Assembly: GCF_000416235.1 (NCBI RefSeq) | Contig: NZ_ATLO01000017.1 | Location: forward strand, 62,001 to 126,000 | Length of the DNA: 64,000 nucleotides | Direction: 5' to 3' | Source of the DNA: Pseudomonas sp. CFII64 | GTDB taxonomy: Bacteria; Pseudomonadota; Gammaproteobacteria; Pseudomonadales; Pseudomonadaceae | In this document: piece by piece, positions 45,130 to 55,070 of the stretch | Layout: every line of letters begins with the position of its first letter | Position numbering within the stretch: position 1 is the first letter of the stretch | Notes under the pieces: generated by a model | The model's input: the letters and a program-made list of their open reading frames with translations, nothing else | The model's database searches: none | Told to the model about the DNA's origin: nothing | Translations under genes and position numbers: made by a program

Positions 45130-46017
45130 ATGATGCGCATTTTGCTGTTTTTGGCCACTAACCTGGCGGTCGTGCTGATAGCCAGCATCACCCTGAGCCT
45201 GTTCGGCTTCAACGGGTTCATGGCGGCCAATGGGGTTGATCTGAACCTCAATCAGCTGCTGGTTTTCTGCGCGGTATTCGGTTTCGCCGGCTCGCTGTTC
45301 TCGCTGTTCATCTCCAAGTGGATGGCGAAGATGAGCACTGGCACCCAGATCATCACCCAGCCGCGCACCCGGCATGAGCAATGGCTGGTGCAGACCGTCG
45401 AACAACTGTCCCGCGACGCTGGCATCAAAATGCCGGAAGTCGGGATTTTCCCAGCCTACGAAGCCAATGCTTTCGCCACCGGCTGGAACAAGAACGATGC
45501 ACTGGTTGCAGTCAGCCAGGGCTTGCTGGAACGCTTTTCGCCTGATGAAGTGAAAGCCGTGCTGGCCCACGAGATTGGTCACGTTGCCAACGGCGACATG
45601 GTTACCCTGGCGCTGGTGCAGGGCGTGGTGAACACCTTCGTGATGTTCTTCGCCCGTATCATCGGCAACTTCGTCGACAAGGTGATTTTCAAGACCGAGA
45701 ACGGTCAGGGCATCGCGTACTACGTGACCACGATCTTTGCCGAGATCGTCCTGGGTTTTCTGGCCAGCGCCATCGTCATGTGGTTCTCGCGTAAACGCGA
45801 ATACCGCGCTGACGAAGCCGGTGCACGTCTGGCGGGCACTGCGGCCATGATCGGCGCCCTGCAGCGTCTGCGTTCCGAACAGGGCGTGCCGGTGCAAATG
45901 CCGGACAGCCTGACGGCTTTCGGTATCAATGGCGGCCTCAAACACGGCCTGGCTGGTTTGTTCATGAGCCACCCGCCGCTGGAAGAACGTATCGAGGCGC
46001 TGCGCCGTCGCGGTTGA
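45130..46017 (+). CDS. htpX: Membrane zinc metalloprotease HtpX
   Basis: 295 residues, the usual length. Two N-terminal membrane helices (about 5-25 and 35-55) precede the zinc motif [12 protein letters not shown] near residue 140, with further helices around 160-220 and the third ligand Glu in EYRADEAGA. It degrades misfolded inner-membrane proteins. GAGGAGAA stands before the start. Confidence 0.95.
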   Translation: MMRILLFLATNLAVVLIASITLSLFGFNGFMAANGVDLNLNQLLVFCAVFGFAGSLFSLFISKWMAKMSTGTQIITQPRTRHEQWLVQTVEQLSRDAGIKMPEVGIFPAYEANAFATGWNKNDALVAVSQGLLERFSPDEVKAVLAHEIGHVANGDMVTLALVQGVVNTFVMFFARIIGNFVDKVIFKTENGQGIAYYVTTIFAEIVLGFLASAIVMWFSRKREYRADEAGARLAGTAAMIGALQRLRSEQGVPVQMPDSLTAFGINGGLKHGLAGLFMSHPPLEERIEALRRRG

Positions 46018-46038
46018 TAGCACCTGTTACAGCTTTGA

Positions 46039-46068
46039 ATGAAGGGCGACGCGAGTCGCCCTTTTTTG
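46039..46068 (+). terminator. Terminator after htpX
   Basis: AAGGGCGAC and GTCGCCCTT pair, followed by TTTTT. It also faces the end of the convergent tpm gene. Confidence 0.88.
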
Positions 46069-46083
46069 TGGGCTGTCGCAAGG

Positions 46084-46740
46084 TCAGCGTCGCGCCAGTT
46101 GATATACCCGCTCGTCAAGCCGGCTACCGCCGCGCTGAACGAACTTCCAGCTTTCCCCCAGCACATCGCAGGTCTGCAGGGTTTCCAGCTGCCAGCCCGA
46201 TGCAAACAGGCGCTGCACCTCTTCGTCAGGCACCGAGAACGGCGGGCCTTCGACTTCCGACTGTTCATAATCCAGGGTAATCAGCAGGCCCTTGCAGTTC
46301 GCGGACAATATCTCGCCGAGATGCTGGACGTATTGCTGGCGCATGGCGGGCGGCAACGCGATCAAGGCCGCGCGATCGTAAAGCGCCTGACAATCCGCCA
46401 CATCGGCCGCCGTCAGCGCGAAAAAATCGCCGCACCACAATTCCACCGGTCCAGCGCTGTAAACCTTGAACGCGCCTTGCTGACGAATCGCGGGCTGTAA
46501 CTGATGTTCACTGAAAAAATCCACAATGGCCTTTTCCGACAACTCGACGCCTTTGACGCTGTAGCCTTGCTTCGCCAGCCAGCCAACGTCCAGGCTTTTA
46601 CCGCAGAGTGGCACCAGGACACCGGCGCCCTGCTCCACCGCCAATGGCGGCCAGAAGCGCTCAAGGTATGGATTGGTTTGTTGCTGGTGAAAGCCGATCT
46701 GATCACTGGCCCAACGTTGATGCCAAAAGTCAGCCTGCAT
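46084..46740 (-). CDS. tpm: Thiopurine S-methyltransferase
   Basis: 218 residues with the bacterial Tpm opening [15 protein letters not shown] and the SAM-binding [17 protein letters not shown] segment. The ribosome site is CGGGAGG. Bacterial Tpm methylates thiopurines and also tellurite or selenite, conferring metalloid tolerance. It converges on htpX. Confidence 0.92.
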   Translation of the reverse strand: MQADFWHQRWASDQIGFHQQQTNPYLERFWPPLAVEQGAGVLVPLCGKSLDVGWLAKQGYSVKGVELSEKAIVDFFSEHQLQPAIRQQGAFKVYSAGPVELWCGDFFALTAADVADCQALYDRAALIALPPAMRQQYVQHLGEILSANCKGLLITLDYEQSEVEGPPFSVPDEEVQRLFASGWQLETLQTCDVLGESWKFVQRGGSRLDERVYQLARR

Positions 46741-46841
46741 GAAACCTCCCGAAAATTCGATTAAAGCGCGCTAAAACTTATATTAGATTTAGATCAATGT
46801 CTGTCTGATGATGAGTGATCTCATCGCTCAGGACTCTCGAC

Positions 46842-47609
46842 ATGTTCCCCAGCTTATTTATCTCCCACGGCTCGCCCATGCTTGCGCTGGAACCCGGCGA
46901 CAGCGGCCCGGCCCTTGTCCGGCTGGCCGCCGGGATGCCAAAGCCGCGGGCCATCGTGATTGTCTCGGCGCACTGGGAAAGCCAGGATCTGCGGGTCAAT
47001 GGCAACCCACAACCGGAAACCTGGCATGACTTCGGCGGCTTCCCGCCTGCGTTGTTTGCCGTGCAGTACCCCGCGCCGGGCCTTCCCGAGCTTAGCCTGC
47101 AAGTTGCCGCCTTGCTCGACGCCGCCGGCTTGCCTGCGCGCATCGACAGCAAACGCCCGTTCGACCATGGTGTCTGGGTGCCGCTGTCCCTGATGTATCC
47201 GCAGGCAGACATTCCGGTGGTACAGGTTTCCCTGCCCAGCCGCCAAGGCCCGGCGCTGCAGACCCAGGTCGGCCAAGCGTTGGCCAGCCTGCGTGCCGAA
47301 GGTGTGTTGGTCATAGGCTCCGGCAGCATCACCCACAACCTGGGCGAACTGGACTGGCATGCAGGACCGGAAAGCGTTGAACCCTGGGCGAAGGAGTTTC
47401 GTGACTGGATGATCGACAAGCTGGCCAGCAATGACGAAGCGGCGCTGCACGACTACCGCAAGCTGGCGCCGCATGCTGTACGCAGTCATCCAAGCGACGA
47501 GCACTTATTGCCGCTGTACTTCGCGCGAGGCGCGGGCGGTGAATTCAGCGTGGCGCATCAGGGTTTTACGATGGGGGCGTTGGGGATGGATATTTACAGG
47601 TTTGGATAG
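46842..47609 (+). CDS. DODA-type extradiol ring-opening dioxygenase (YgiD-like)
   Basis: 255 residues from the ATG at 46842. The family's metal-site segments are seen: ISHGSPM, VSAHWE and DHGVWVPL. This group includes 4,5-DOPA dioxygenases and plant LigB-like enzymes. The natural substrate in Pseudomonas is not known. It is a single gene divergent from tpm. Confidence 0.88.
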   Translation: MFPSLFISHGSPMLALEPGDSGPALVRLAAGMPKPRAIVIVSAHWESQDLRVNGNPQPETWHDFGGFPPALFAVQYPAPGLPELSLQVAALLDAAGLPARIDSKRPFDHGVWVPLSLMYPQADIPVVQVSLPSRQGPALQTQVGQALASLRAEGVLVIGSGSITHNLGELDWHAGPESVEPWAKEFRDWMIDKLASNDEAALHDYRKLAPHAVRSHPSDEHLLPLYFARGAGGEFSVAHQGFTMGALGMDIYRFG

Positions 47610-48030
47610 TAGCGACCACGCGCAGCGTCGCGCTTCGAATCGAGTCGCACCAACATATTAGCGGTGCGGCTTAGTACCGTTTCGCCCTGACGGTCGACCC
47701 CTTTGTTTCGGCAAAGGGGAAACCATTCTGCGCTGACGTCCGGCCCGACTTCGTCGGGTTCCCTCGCTCCGGTGCCGTGGTGTAGGTACGCGCCGACGCG
47801 CCATCCCTGGCGCAACGGCGCTCGACCGGCATCCATGCCGGTCGCCCCACACCACGACACCTGCGCTCAGCCTCCCGACGCGCGTTTGGCGGTGTCTACC
47901 AAATCGCAGCATGGAAAAGAAAAATCAAAAGCCGAGGCGACTTCCCAGATTAGCCTGGAACCCGTTGGAGCGAGGCTTGCCCGCGAACGGATATGTACAC
48001 AGAATCCGCTCTGATGAAAACGACAAGCAA
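47610..48030. repeat. Palindrome-rich noncoding element, probably a dispersed repeat
   Basis: No gene is supported. It contains perfect short palindromes: CCCCTTTG/CAAAGGGG at 47698-47719, CCCGAC/GTCGGG at 47744-47758 and GACCGGCATC/ATGCCGGTC-type at 47824-47843. A GTTGGAGCG..GCGAACGG element is at 47964-47990, a relative of those at 27169 and 60443. The frames crossing it have repetitive composition and no ribosome sites. Confidence 0.5.
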
Positions 48031-48062
48031 AAAAAATCCCCGAACCAGTCGGGGATTTTTTT
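48031..48062 (-). terminator. Terminator of deaD
   Basis: ATCCCCGA and TCGGGGAT pair, with A and T runs on either side, 26 bases past the deaD stop. It could work in both directions. Confidence 0.9.
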
Positions 48063-48088
48063 GTTCAGACGATCAGCTCAAGAGCGGA

Positions 48089-49768
48089 TCAATCTTCGCG
48101 ATAGCGACGCAGCTTCAACTGCTTGCCTGCAACGCGGGTGTCCTTGAGTTTGGTCAACAGACGCTCAAGGCCATCTTCCGGCAGCTCAACCAGGCTGAAG
48201 CTGTCACGCACCTGGATGCGACCGATAGCTTCGCGGGCCAGGCCGCCTTCGTTGAGGATTGCACCCAACAGGTTTTTCGCAGCGATACCATCACGCGCAC
48301 CCAGCGCGGTACGGCAACGAGCACGGCCTTCAGCCAATGGAACCGGAGCGCGACGCTCACGATCACCGCTGCGCTCAGGACGATCACCCGAAGTCGAACG
48401 ATCGCTGCGCTCACGCGGTGCGCTGTTCGGCACCAGTGGACGGTCGCGTTCGATGGCGGCCAGGGTCAATGCCTGACCGTTGGTAGCCTTGCGCAACAGG
48501 GCAGCGGCCAGAGCACGCGGGCTGCAACCGATATCGGCGATCAGGCGATCCAGCAGATCGCCATGGGTCGATTCAGCGTCAGCAACCAGCGGAGTCAGGC
48601 TGTTGGTCAATTTCTTGATGCGGGCATCGAGAACGGCCTGGGCATCCGGAAGGCGGACTTCGGCAACTTTCTGACCGGTTACACGCTCGATCACTTGCAG
48701 CATGCGGCGCTCACGTGGAGTCACCAGCAACAATGCACGACCTTCGCGACCGGCACGGCCAGTACGGCCGATACGGTGAACGTAGGACTCTGGATCGTAA
48801 GGCATGTCCACGTTGAATACGTGGGTGATACGCGGAACGTCGAGGCCACGGGCAGCAACGTCGGTCGCTACAACGATGTCCAGACGGCCATCCTTGAGGG
48901 ATTCGATCACGCGCTCACGTTGGTTCTGGGCGATGTCGCCGTTCAGCGCAGCAGCCTTGTAGCCTTTGGCTTCAAGGGCGCTTGCCAGGTCCAGGGTCGC
49001 TTGCTTGGTGCGCACGAACATGATCAGGGCATCGAAGTCTTCGACTTCCAGCAGGCTCAATACAGCCGAGGTCTTCTGGTCAGCGTGAACCAACAGGTGA
49101 GCCTGTTCGATTGCGGTAACGGTCTGGGTCTTGGTCTGGATCTTCACGTGCTTCGGATCGCGCAGATGGCGCTCGGCGATGGCACGGATCGACTGCGGCA
49201 AGGTGGCCGAGAACAAAACGGTCTGACGGGTTGCAGGCATGGCCTTGAAGATGACTTCCAGGTCGTCCATGAAGCCCAGCTTGAGCATTTCGTCCGCTTC
49301 GTCGAGAACCAGGTGGTTCACGGTTGCCAGGACTTTTTCGTCACGGCGCAGGTGATCACACAAGCGACCCGGGGTAGCGACGACGATTTGGGCGCCGTTA
49401 CGGATTGCTTTAAGTTGTGGACCCATCGGCGCGCCGCCGTAGACAGCAACAACCGTTACGCCGGGCATTTGCTTGGCGTAGGTTTCAAAAGCTGTGGCTA
49501 CTTGCAGGGCCAGCTCGCGTGTCGGAGCCAGGATCAGCGCTTGCGGTTCACGCTTGGCTGGATCGATGCAGTGCAGGATAGGCAGTGCGAACGCGGCAGT
49601 TTTACCTGTACCGGTTTGCGCCTGACCGATCATGTCGTGACCGGCCATGATGATAGGGATAGATTGTTGCTGAATAGCCGAAGGCTCTTCGTAGCCAGTC
49701 GCGATGACGGCTGCAAGAATATTTGGATGAAGTTCAAAAGCGGCGAAGCCGCCGATTTCCTGGGTCAT
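48089..49768 (-). CDS. deaD: DEAD-box ATP-dependent RNA helicase DeaD/CsdA
   Basis: 559 residues from the ATG at 49766-49768. Helicase motifs appear in order: the Q motif, AQTGTGKT, PTRELALQ, TPGR, DEAD, SAT, then ARGLDVPR and HRIGRTGRAG. After an Arg/Ser/Asp-rich linker (about 440-475) comes the DbpA-type RNA-binding domain at the C-terminus (IRVRDSFSLVELP-like). The family acts in ribosome assembly and mRNA turnover in the cold. Confidence 0.93.
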   Translation of the reverse strand: MTQEIGGFAAFELHPNILAAVIATGYEEPSAIQQQSIPIIMAGHDMIGQAQTGTGKTAAFALPILHCIDPAKREPQALILAPTRELALQVATAFETYAKQMPGVTVVAVYGGAPMGPQLKAIRNGAQIVVATPGRLCDHLRRDEKVLATVNHLVLDEADEMLKLGFMDDLEVIFKAMPATRQTVLFSATLPQSIRAIAERHLRDPKHVKIQTKTQTVTAIEQAHLLVHADQKTSAVLSLLEVEDFDALIMFVRTKQATLDLASALEAKGYKAAALNGDIAQNQRERVIESLKDGRLDIVVATDVAARGLDVPRITHVFNVDMPYDPESYVHRIGRTGRAGREGRALLLVTPRERRMLQVIERVTGQKVAEVRLPDAQAVLDARIKKLTNSLTPLVADAESTHGDLLDRLIADIGCSPRALAAALLRKATNGQALTLAAIERDRPLVPNSAPRERSDRSTSGDRPERSGDRERRAPVPLAEGRARCRTALGARDGIAAKNLLGAILNEGGLAREAIGRIQVRDSFSLVELPEDGLERLLTKLKDTRVAGKQLKLRRYRED

Positions 49769-50228
49769 GGGTCTGCCTCTAGTGCATCCGCAAAGACCCA
49801 TGCTCCAAAGCTGCGCGTGCCGTGTACGACCCTAAAGTCACCCTGGCTGCTTTGTCGGCGGGGATTTGCGAAAACGTTTGATGAATGGATCGCCAAGGAT
49901 AGTCCGCTGAGCGAACAAGCAGCCGAAGCTGGCTTCGGGGAATTGCAATACCTGGACGAGGGCCCCGTTAAAGGCCGGCGCGCACTATACCGGAATTGCG
50001 CGAAAAAGTGAGGATTTTTTTCGAGGCAAAACGGTGGAATGTCCAAGTGTCACAGGCTTTGCGCAAATCCGCGCGAAGGTCTGATTCGCATAAAGCCCGG
50101 GATTGCTGGGGGTGATGCTTAAACGGTTCACCTTTCAGTCGAGCAGTTCGGATTCGATCCTACTCGAAGCGCTGGAACATCCTACACAACTTCTTCAATC
50201 AAGAACCGCCTCAGTCGTGAATCGATCA
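49769..50228. other. 460-base gap upstream of deaD, probably a long leader
   Basis: I see no supported gene. Helicase genes of this type often have long, regulated 5' leaders, and deaD is transcribed away from this gap. Small frames here lack ribosome sites. Confidence 0.4.
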
Positions 50229-50984
50229 TCAGGTCGCCGGGCGAATGTTCTTGATCAGTTGCAGCAACGAGTAGCCCAGGCGCGGCGCGAGCGTTTCGGC
50301 GCGCTCGATCAACGGTTCGATATCAAGCGTCTGCTCCAGATCGGCTGGCACGAAGAGAATGACGTTGCCTTCCTTGACTGGCAGTTCCCAATAATGCCGG
50401 TGATAAAGGCCACGCAACAACGCCGCGCCCAAGGGTTTGCCATCATCCGCCGCCCATTGATTGATGATCAGCCAGCCGCCCGGACTCAGGCGCCGCTGAC
50501 AGTTCTCCAGAAACTTCCAGGCCAGATGCCCGACGCCCGGACCGACGTCGGTGTACAGGTCGACAAAGATCAGGTCCGCCGACTCGGCCGTTTCCAGCAG
50601 TTCCAGAGCATCACCGATACGGATGAACAGCCGCGGATCATCGTCCAGGCCCATGAATTCAATCGCCAGCCGCGGCACCTCGGGACGCAACTCGATGGCT
50701 TCGACGTCTTCCAGCGGCAGGAACTTGAGGCACGCCTGAGTCAGGGTTCCAGCCCCCAACCCCAGAAACAGCGCGCTTTCCGGCGCTTCATGGCACAGCG
50801 CGCCGATCAGCATGGCGCGGGTGTAGTCGTACTCCAGCCAGCTGGGATCAGCAGTGAAGGTACAGCTTTGCTCGATGGCATCGCCGAATTCCAGGAAGCG
50901 GTAATCATCCACTTCAAGCACGCGGATCATGCCGAAGTCATCGTGTACTTCGGCCAGAATCCGCTCTACCCGCTCCTCAGTCAT
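50229..50984 (-). CDS. Spermidine-synthase-like methyltransferase-fold protein
   Basis: 251 residues from the ATG at 50982-50984 with AGGAGA. A Rossmann-type FLGLGAGTLTQACLKFLP motif lies near residue 80, EAIELRPEVPRLA follows, and FVDLYTD marks the catalytic-pocket region. It resembles spermidine synthases but lacks a partner decarboxylase gene, and such solitary homologues often have other or unknown substrates. Confidence 0.82.
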   Translation of the reverse strand: MTEERVERILAEVHDDFGMIRVLEVDDYRFLEFGDAIEQSCTFTADPSWLEYDYTRAMLIGALCHEAPESALFLGLGAGTLTQACLKFLPLEDVEAIELRPEVPRLAIEFMGLDDDPRLFIRIGDALELLETAESADLIFVDLYTDVGPGVGHLAWKFLENCQRRLSPGGWLIINQWAADDGKPLGAALLRGLYHRHYWELPVKEGNVILFVPADLEQTLDIEPLIERAETLAPRLGYSLLQLIKNIRPAT

Positions 50985-51226
50985 TGCTTCTCCTAACGGC
51001 GAGCTCAAGTCCAGCCTTGGCGATCGCACTCATTCGATACAGTCGCTCGAGCCTGAGCGGGAAAGCGCGGATTGTCGGCCAAGCGAGGGCGCGCGGTCAC
51101 GCTCTTTATGGCCCCGGGCCAATATCCCGTTGAGCCGGACTCTTTCTGCGTTCATCCTGCCTGCGCTGGCAGCCCGGCACCGAACTGCTAACATGCTCGT
51201 CCGATTGCCCTGACTTAGAGTCCACG

Positions 51227-52573
51227 ATGAGCCAACCCTGGAGTCCCGACAGCTGGCGGGCATTGCCCATTCAGCAGCAACCTCAATACCCCGATGCCGC
51301 GCATTTGCTGCACGTCGAGCAGACGCTCGCCAGCTATCCGCCATTGGTATTTGCCGGGGAAGCCCGCGAGTTGCGTCGCCAGTTCTCGGAAGTCACTCAA
51401 GGCCGTGCATTCCTGCTGCAAGGCGGCGACTGCGCGGAAAGCTTTGTCGAATTCTCGGCAGCGAAGATTCGCGACACCTTCAAGGTGCTGCTGCAAATGG
51501 CCATCGTCATGACCTTCGCGGCGGGCTGCCCGGTGGTCAAGGTCGGGCGGATGGCTGGCCAGTTCGCCAAGCCGCGCTCGGCCAACGACGAAACCATCGA
51601 GGGTGTGACCTTCCCGGCCTATCGCGGCGATATTGTCAACGGCATTGGCTTTGATGAGAAAAGCCGCGTGCCGGACCCGGATCGCCTGTTGCAGGCTTAT
51701 CACCAGTCCACGGCGACCCTCAATCTGCTGCGCGCATTCGCCCAGGGCGGCTTTGCCGATCTGCATCAGGTGCATAAATGGAACCTGGATTTCATTGCCA
51801 ACTCGGCGCTGGCGGAAAAATACAGCCAACTGGCCGACCGCATCGACGAAACCCTGGCGTTCATGCGCGCCTGCGGCATGGACACCTCGCCGCAACTGCG
51901 CGAAACCAGCTTCTTCACGGCCCACGAAGCTCTGCTGCTCAACTATGAAGAAGCCTTCGTCCGTCGCGACAGCCTGACCAATGACTTCTACGATTGTTCG
52001 GCGCACATGCTGTGGATCGGCGACCGCACCCGGCAACTGGACGGCGCGCATGTGGAGTTTCTGCGTGGGGTGAACAATCCCATCGGGGTCAAGGTCGGCC
52101 CCAGCATGAACACCGACGACCTGATCCGCCTGATCGACATCCTCAATCCGGACAACGATCCCGGCCGCCTGAACCTGATTGCGCGCATGGGCGCCAACAA
52201 GGTCGGCGATCACTTGCCGCAACTGATTCGCGCCGTGGAACGTGAAGGCAAGAAGGTGCTGTGGAGTTCCGATCCGATGCACGGCAACACCATCAAGGCC
52301 AGCAGCGGCTACAAGACCCGCGACTTCGCGCAGATTCTTGGGGAAGTGAAACAGTTCTTCCAGGTCCATCAGGCCGAAGGCACTTACGCGGGCGGCATCC
52401 ACATCGAGATGACCGGCCAGAACGTCACTGAATGCATTGGCGGCGCGCGCCCCATCACCGAAGACGGCCTTTCGGATCGTTATCACACCCACTGTGATCC
52501 ACGAATGAATGCCGATCAGTCACTGGAACTGGCGTTCCTGATTGCCGAGACGTTGAAGCAGGTCAAGCGCTAA
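51227..52573 (+). CDS. Class II (plant-type) DAHP synthase
   Basis: 448 residues. The class II segments [11 protein letters not shown] (metal-binding Cys), [36 protein letters not shown] and [14 protein letters not shown] are all present. It makes DAHP from phosphoenolpyruvate and erythrose 4-phosphate, the entry step of the shikimate pathway. It is a single gene with its own promoter. Confidence 0.93.
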   Translation: MSQPWSPDSWRALPIQQQPQYPDAAHLLHVEQTLASYPPLVFAGEARELRRQFSEVTQGRAFLLQGGDCAESFVEFSAAKIRDTFKVLLQMAIVMTFAAGCPVVKVGRMAGQFAKPRSANDETIEGVTFPAYRGDIVNGIGFDEKSRVPDPDRLLQAYHQSTATLNLLRAFAQGGFADLHQVHKWNLDFIANSALAEKYSQLADRIDETLAFMRACGMDTSPQLRETSFFTAHEALLLNYEEAFVRRDSLTNDFYDCSAHMLWIGDRTRQLDGAHVEFLRGVNNPIGVKVGPSMNTDDLIRLIDILNPDNDPGRLNLIARMGANKVGDHLPQLIRAVEREGKKVLWSSDPMHGNTIKASSGYKTRDFAQILGEVKQFFQVHQAEGTYAGGIHIEMTGQNVTECIGGARPITEDGLSDRYHTHCDPRMNADQSLELAFLIAETLKQVKR

Positions 52574-52575
52574 TC

Positions 52576-52628
52576 AGCTGCAAGCTGCAAGAAGCTCAGG
52601 CTTTTCTTGCTGCTTGCAGCTTGTAGCT
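52576..52628. repeat. Inverted repeat (AGCTGCAAGCTGCAAGAA family) between convergent genes
   Basis: AGCTGCAAGCTGCAAGAA at 52576-52593 is mirrored by TTCTTGCTGCTTGCAGCTTG from 52604. The hairpin follows the DAHP synthase stop and reaches the end of the convergent gene, so it may act as a shared transcript end. Confidence 0.65.
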
Positions 52629-53836
52629 TAAATCTGCTGGCTTGCCAGCCTTAGCCCACTCCCCCGCTGGCAATTGATCTGCACCTGGGGCAACCCCAGC
52701 CAATCGGCCAGTTGCCGCAGATTACTCGCCAGCGCGCGCATGCCCTCCTCGTCCAGCCCGGTTTCTTCCTCGTGCACCGCATGCACCGCCAGGCGCCCGT
52801 TGGCGCGTTCGGCGCGCAGGTCGACGCGGGCGGCGATGCGTTCGTGGTGCAGGAACGGCAGCACGTAGTAGCCATAAACCCGCTTGGCCTGAGGCGTGTA
52901 AATCTCCAGCCGATAGCGGAAGTCGAACAGCCGCTCGGTGCGCGCCCGCTCCCAGATCAGTGAGTCGAATGGCGAGAGCAAGGCGCTGGCCGCCACCTTG
53001 CGCGGGATCTTGCTGTCCGGCAGACAGAATCCCGGCTGACGCCAGCCCTGGACCTGAACGACTTGCAATGCGCCCGCTTCCACCAGTTCGGCCAGCGCCA
53101 CCCGGCTTGGCAAGGGGTCCTGGCGGAAATAATCACGCAGGTCTTTTTCGGTACCGACACCCAGCGCCGCAGCCGCGTGCAGCAGCAAGCCCTGTTGAGC
53201 TTCGTTTTCGCCGACTTCGGGGTGATCCAGAATCGCTGCCGGCAGCACGCGTTCGGGCAAATCGTAGAGCCGCTCGAACCCCCGCCGTCCTGCCACTGTC
53301 ACTTCGCCTGCGGCAAACAGCCATTCCAGCGCCATTTTCTCCGCGCTCCAGTCCCACCAAGGCCCGGCGCTTTCCTGGCGGGTACTCAAACTGCCCGCAC
53401 CCAACGCGCCCCGCTCACGAACGGCTTGCAACACGCGGGCGATGGTCGACTGCTGTTCGCGACCGAATGTCGCCAACTGTTGATAAATGCCGTCGCCCTG
53501 AGCAGCACGCTGCATGCGCCAGCGCATCAGCGGATACAGTTCGATAGGCAGCAGCGAGGCTTCATGGCCCCAGTATTCAAAGAGTTTGCGATGGCGGCCC
53601 TGACTCCAGGCAGCCTGATCGAGAAGGGTCTGGGAATAGTTACCCAGGCGGGAAAACAGCGGCAGGTAATGGGAGCGAACCAGGGCGTTGACGGAATCGA
53701 TCTGCAATACGCCCAGACGCTGGATCAGTTGCGTGACATGGCTGGCCTTGACGGTCGCCGGCGGCTGCCGCCCATTGAAACCCTGGGCGGCCAGCGCCAT
53801 GCGACGTGCTTGTTTGAGCGACAGTTCTAACGGCAT
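52628..53836 (-). CDS. YcaQ/AlkX-like winged-helix DNA glycosylase
   Basis: 402 residues from the ATG at 53834-53836 with GGGAGCC. The opening LSLKQARRMALAAQGF, the QIDSVN catalytic-type Q-I-D motif near residue 45, and the YYVLPFLHHERIAARVDLRAERANG segment are typical. YcaQ-type enzymes open damaged bases including interstrand crosslinks; the QxD form marks the YcaQ branch, as opposed to AlkZ with QxQ. Confidence 0.85.
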   Translation of the reverse strand: MPLELSLKQARRMALAAQGFNGRQPPATVKASHVTQLIQRLGVLQIDSVNALVRSHYLPLFSRLGNYSQTLLDQAAWSQGRHRKLFEYWGHEASLLPIELYPLMRWRMQRAAQGDGIYQQLATFGREQQSTIARVLQAVRERGALGAGSLSTRQESAGPWWDWSAEKMALEWLFAAGEVTVAGRRGFERLYDLPERVLPAAILDHPEVGENEAQQGLLLHAAAALGVGTEKDLRDYFRQDPLPSRVALAELVEAGALQVVQVQGWRQPGFCLPDSKIPRKVAASALLSPFDSLIWERARTERLFDFRYRLEIYTPQAKRVYGYYVLPFLHHERIAARVDLRAERANGRLAVHAVHEEETGLDEEGMRALASNLRQLADWLGLPQVQINCQRGSGLRLASQQI

Positions 53837-53884
53837 GCGAGGCTCCCTGTGAACCCCAACGCTACCTGATAGCACAGGCGCTTG

Positions 53885-54121
53885 TCAGCGCTTCATCGGA
53901 TCGACCCAGAAATGCCGCTCGGTTTCCTGATAAACATCCGCGCGACTCAGACCGAGATCTTTCAACGCCTCATCGCTCAACTCGGCCAGTTGCCGACGCT
54001 GCTGATGCAGCTCGTACCAACGCGACACATGGCCTTTCATCGACTTGAGCAACCGCTCGATCCACGAATCATGGGACAGGGTTTTAAGCACCAGCACATA
54101 ACCTTTTTGACCTTTCATCAT
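53885..54121 (-). CDS. DUF1127 small protein
   Basis: 78 residues from the ATG at 54119-54121, which has a TTGGAGGG ribosome site; an upstream in-frame TTG is less likely. The C-terminal ELSDEALKDLGLSRADVY motif defines DUF1127. These small proteins are often linked to phosphate, RNA or stress regulation. It diverges from the LysR gene. Confidence 0.88.
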   Translation of the reverse strand: MMKGQKGYVLVLKTLSHDSWIERLLKSMKGHVSRWYELHQQRRQLAELSDEALKDLGLSRADVYQETERHFWVDPMKR

Positions 54122-54179
54122 CTTGCCCTCCAAGTGGGATGACTAAAGTCTCGCGCCGGAGCTAAGATCAATCCAACGA

Positions 54180-55070
54180 ATGTTTCTTATGCACCCCATC
54201 TGGGAGATTGATGTATTGGCCAGCTTCCCGAGTATCGACACAGAACTGCTGCGCACCTTTGTCGCCATCGCCGACGAGGGCGGATTTACCCGGGCCGGGG
54301 AAGCGGTCAACCGTACGCAGTCGGCGGTCAGCATGCAGATGAAGCGGCTGGAGGAAGACCTGATTCAGCGCCCGCTGTTTCAGAAGCAGGGCCGCAACGT
54401 CAGCCTGACGATGGAAGGCCAGGTGCTGCTCGGCTATGCGCGCAAAATTCTCAAGCTGCATGGCGAAGTGTTCAACACCCTGCGCGAGCCGCACATGGTG
54501 GGCATGGTCAAAATCGGTACGCCCGATGATTACGCCATGCGCTTTCTGCCCGGCATCCTGTCGCGCTTCGCTCAGGCCTATCCGCTGGTGCAGATTGAAG
54601 TGCACTGCGAGCCGTCGAAACAGCTGTTGCAGCGTCAGGACCTGGATTTGAGTATCGTCACCCGCGAGCCAGGGACCGAGATCGGCCAGATTCTGCGTCA
54701 GGAACGTTTTGTCTGGATGGAAGCGCAAGGCTTTTCGCCCCATGAGCACACGCCGTTGCCGCTGGCGATGTTCAATACCGACTGTTTCTGCCGGACCTGG
54801 GCCTGCAATGCGCTGGATACCCTGCAACGCGATTACCGGATCGCCTATACCAGCGCCAGCCTCGCGGCAATCAGCGCTGTAGTGACTGCGGGGCTGGCGA
54901 TTACCGCGCAACTGGAAAGCTTGCTCACGCCGGACCTGCGCATCATCGGCGAAGCTCAGGGCTTGCCGCAGTTGCCGCTGGCCAGCATCGTCCTGCTGCG
55001 CAACCCGCACAGCGTTTCACCCATCACCGAATGCCTGGCCGAACACATCGCCGAAGGCTTCAAACTTTAA
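54180..55070 (+). CDS. LysR-family transcriptional regulator
   Basis: 296 residues with an N-terminal winged helix-turn-helix (ADEGGFTRAGEAVNRTQSAVSMQMKRLEE) and an effector domain. Its end overlaps the convergent TauE-family gene by 11 bases. An internal start near residue 12-16 is possible. No specific target is evident beyond divergence from DUF1127. Confidence 0.88.
   Translation: MFLMHPIWEIDVLASFPSIDTELLRTFVAIADEGGFTRAGEAVNRTQSAVSMQMKRLEEDLIQRPLFQKQGRNVSLTMEGQVLLGYARKILKLHGEVFNTLREPHMVGMVKIGTPDDYAMRFLPGILSRFAQAYPLVQIEVHCEPSKQLLQRQDLDLSIVTREPGTEIGQILRQERFVWMEAQGFSPHEHTPLPLAMFNTDCFCRTWACNALDTLQRDYRIAYTSASLAAISAVVTAGLAITAQLESLLTPDLRIIGEAQGLPQLPLASIVLLRNPHSVSPITECLAEHIAEGFKL

Noticed and set aside
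47594..47860. 88-codon minus-strand frame
   Set aside because: It lies in the palindrome-rich element and consists of repeat-derived residues.
47993..50011. 672-codon open frame on the plus strand
   Set aside because: It is antisense to deaD and lacks a ribosome site or recognisable motifs.
51215..52492. 425-codon open frame on the minus strand
   Set aside because: It is antisense to the class II DAHP synthase.
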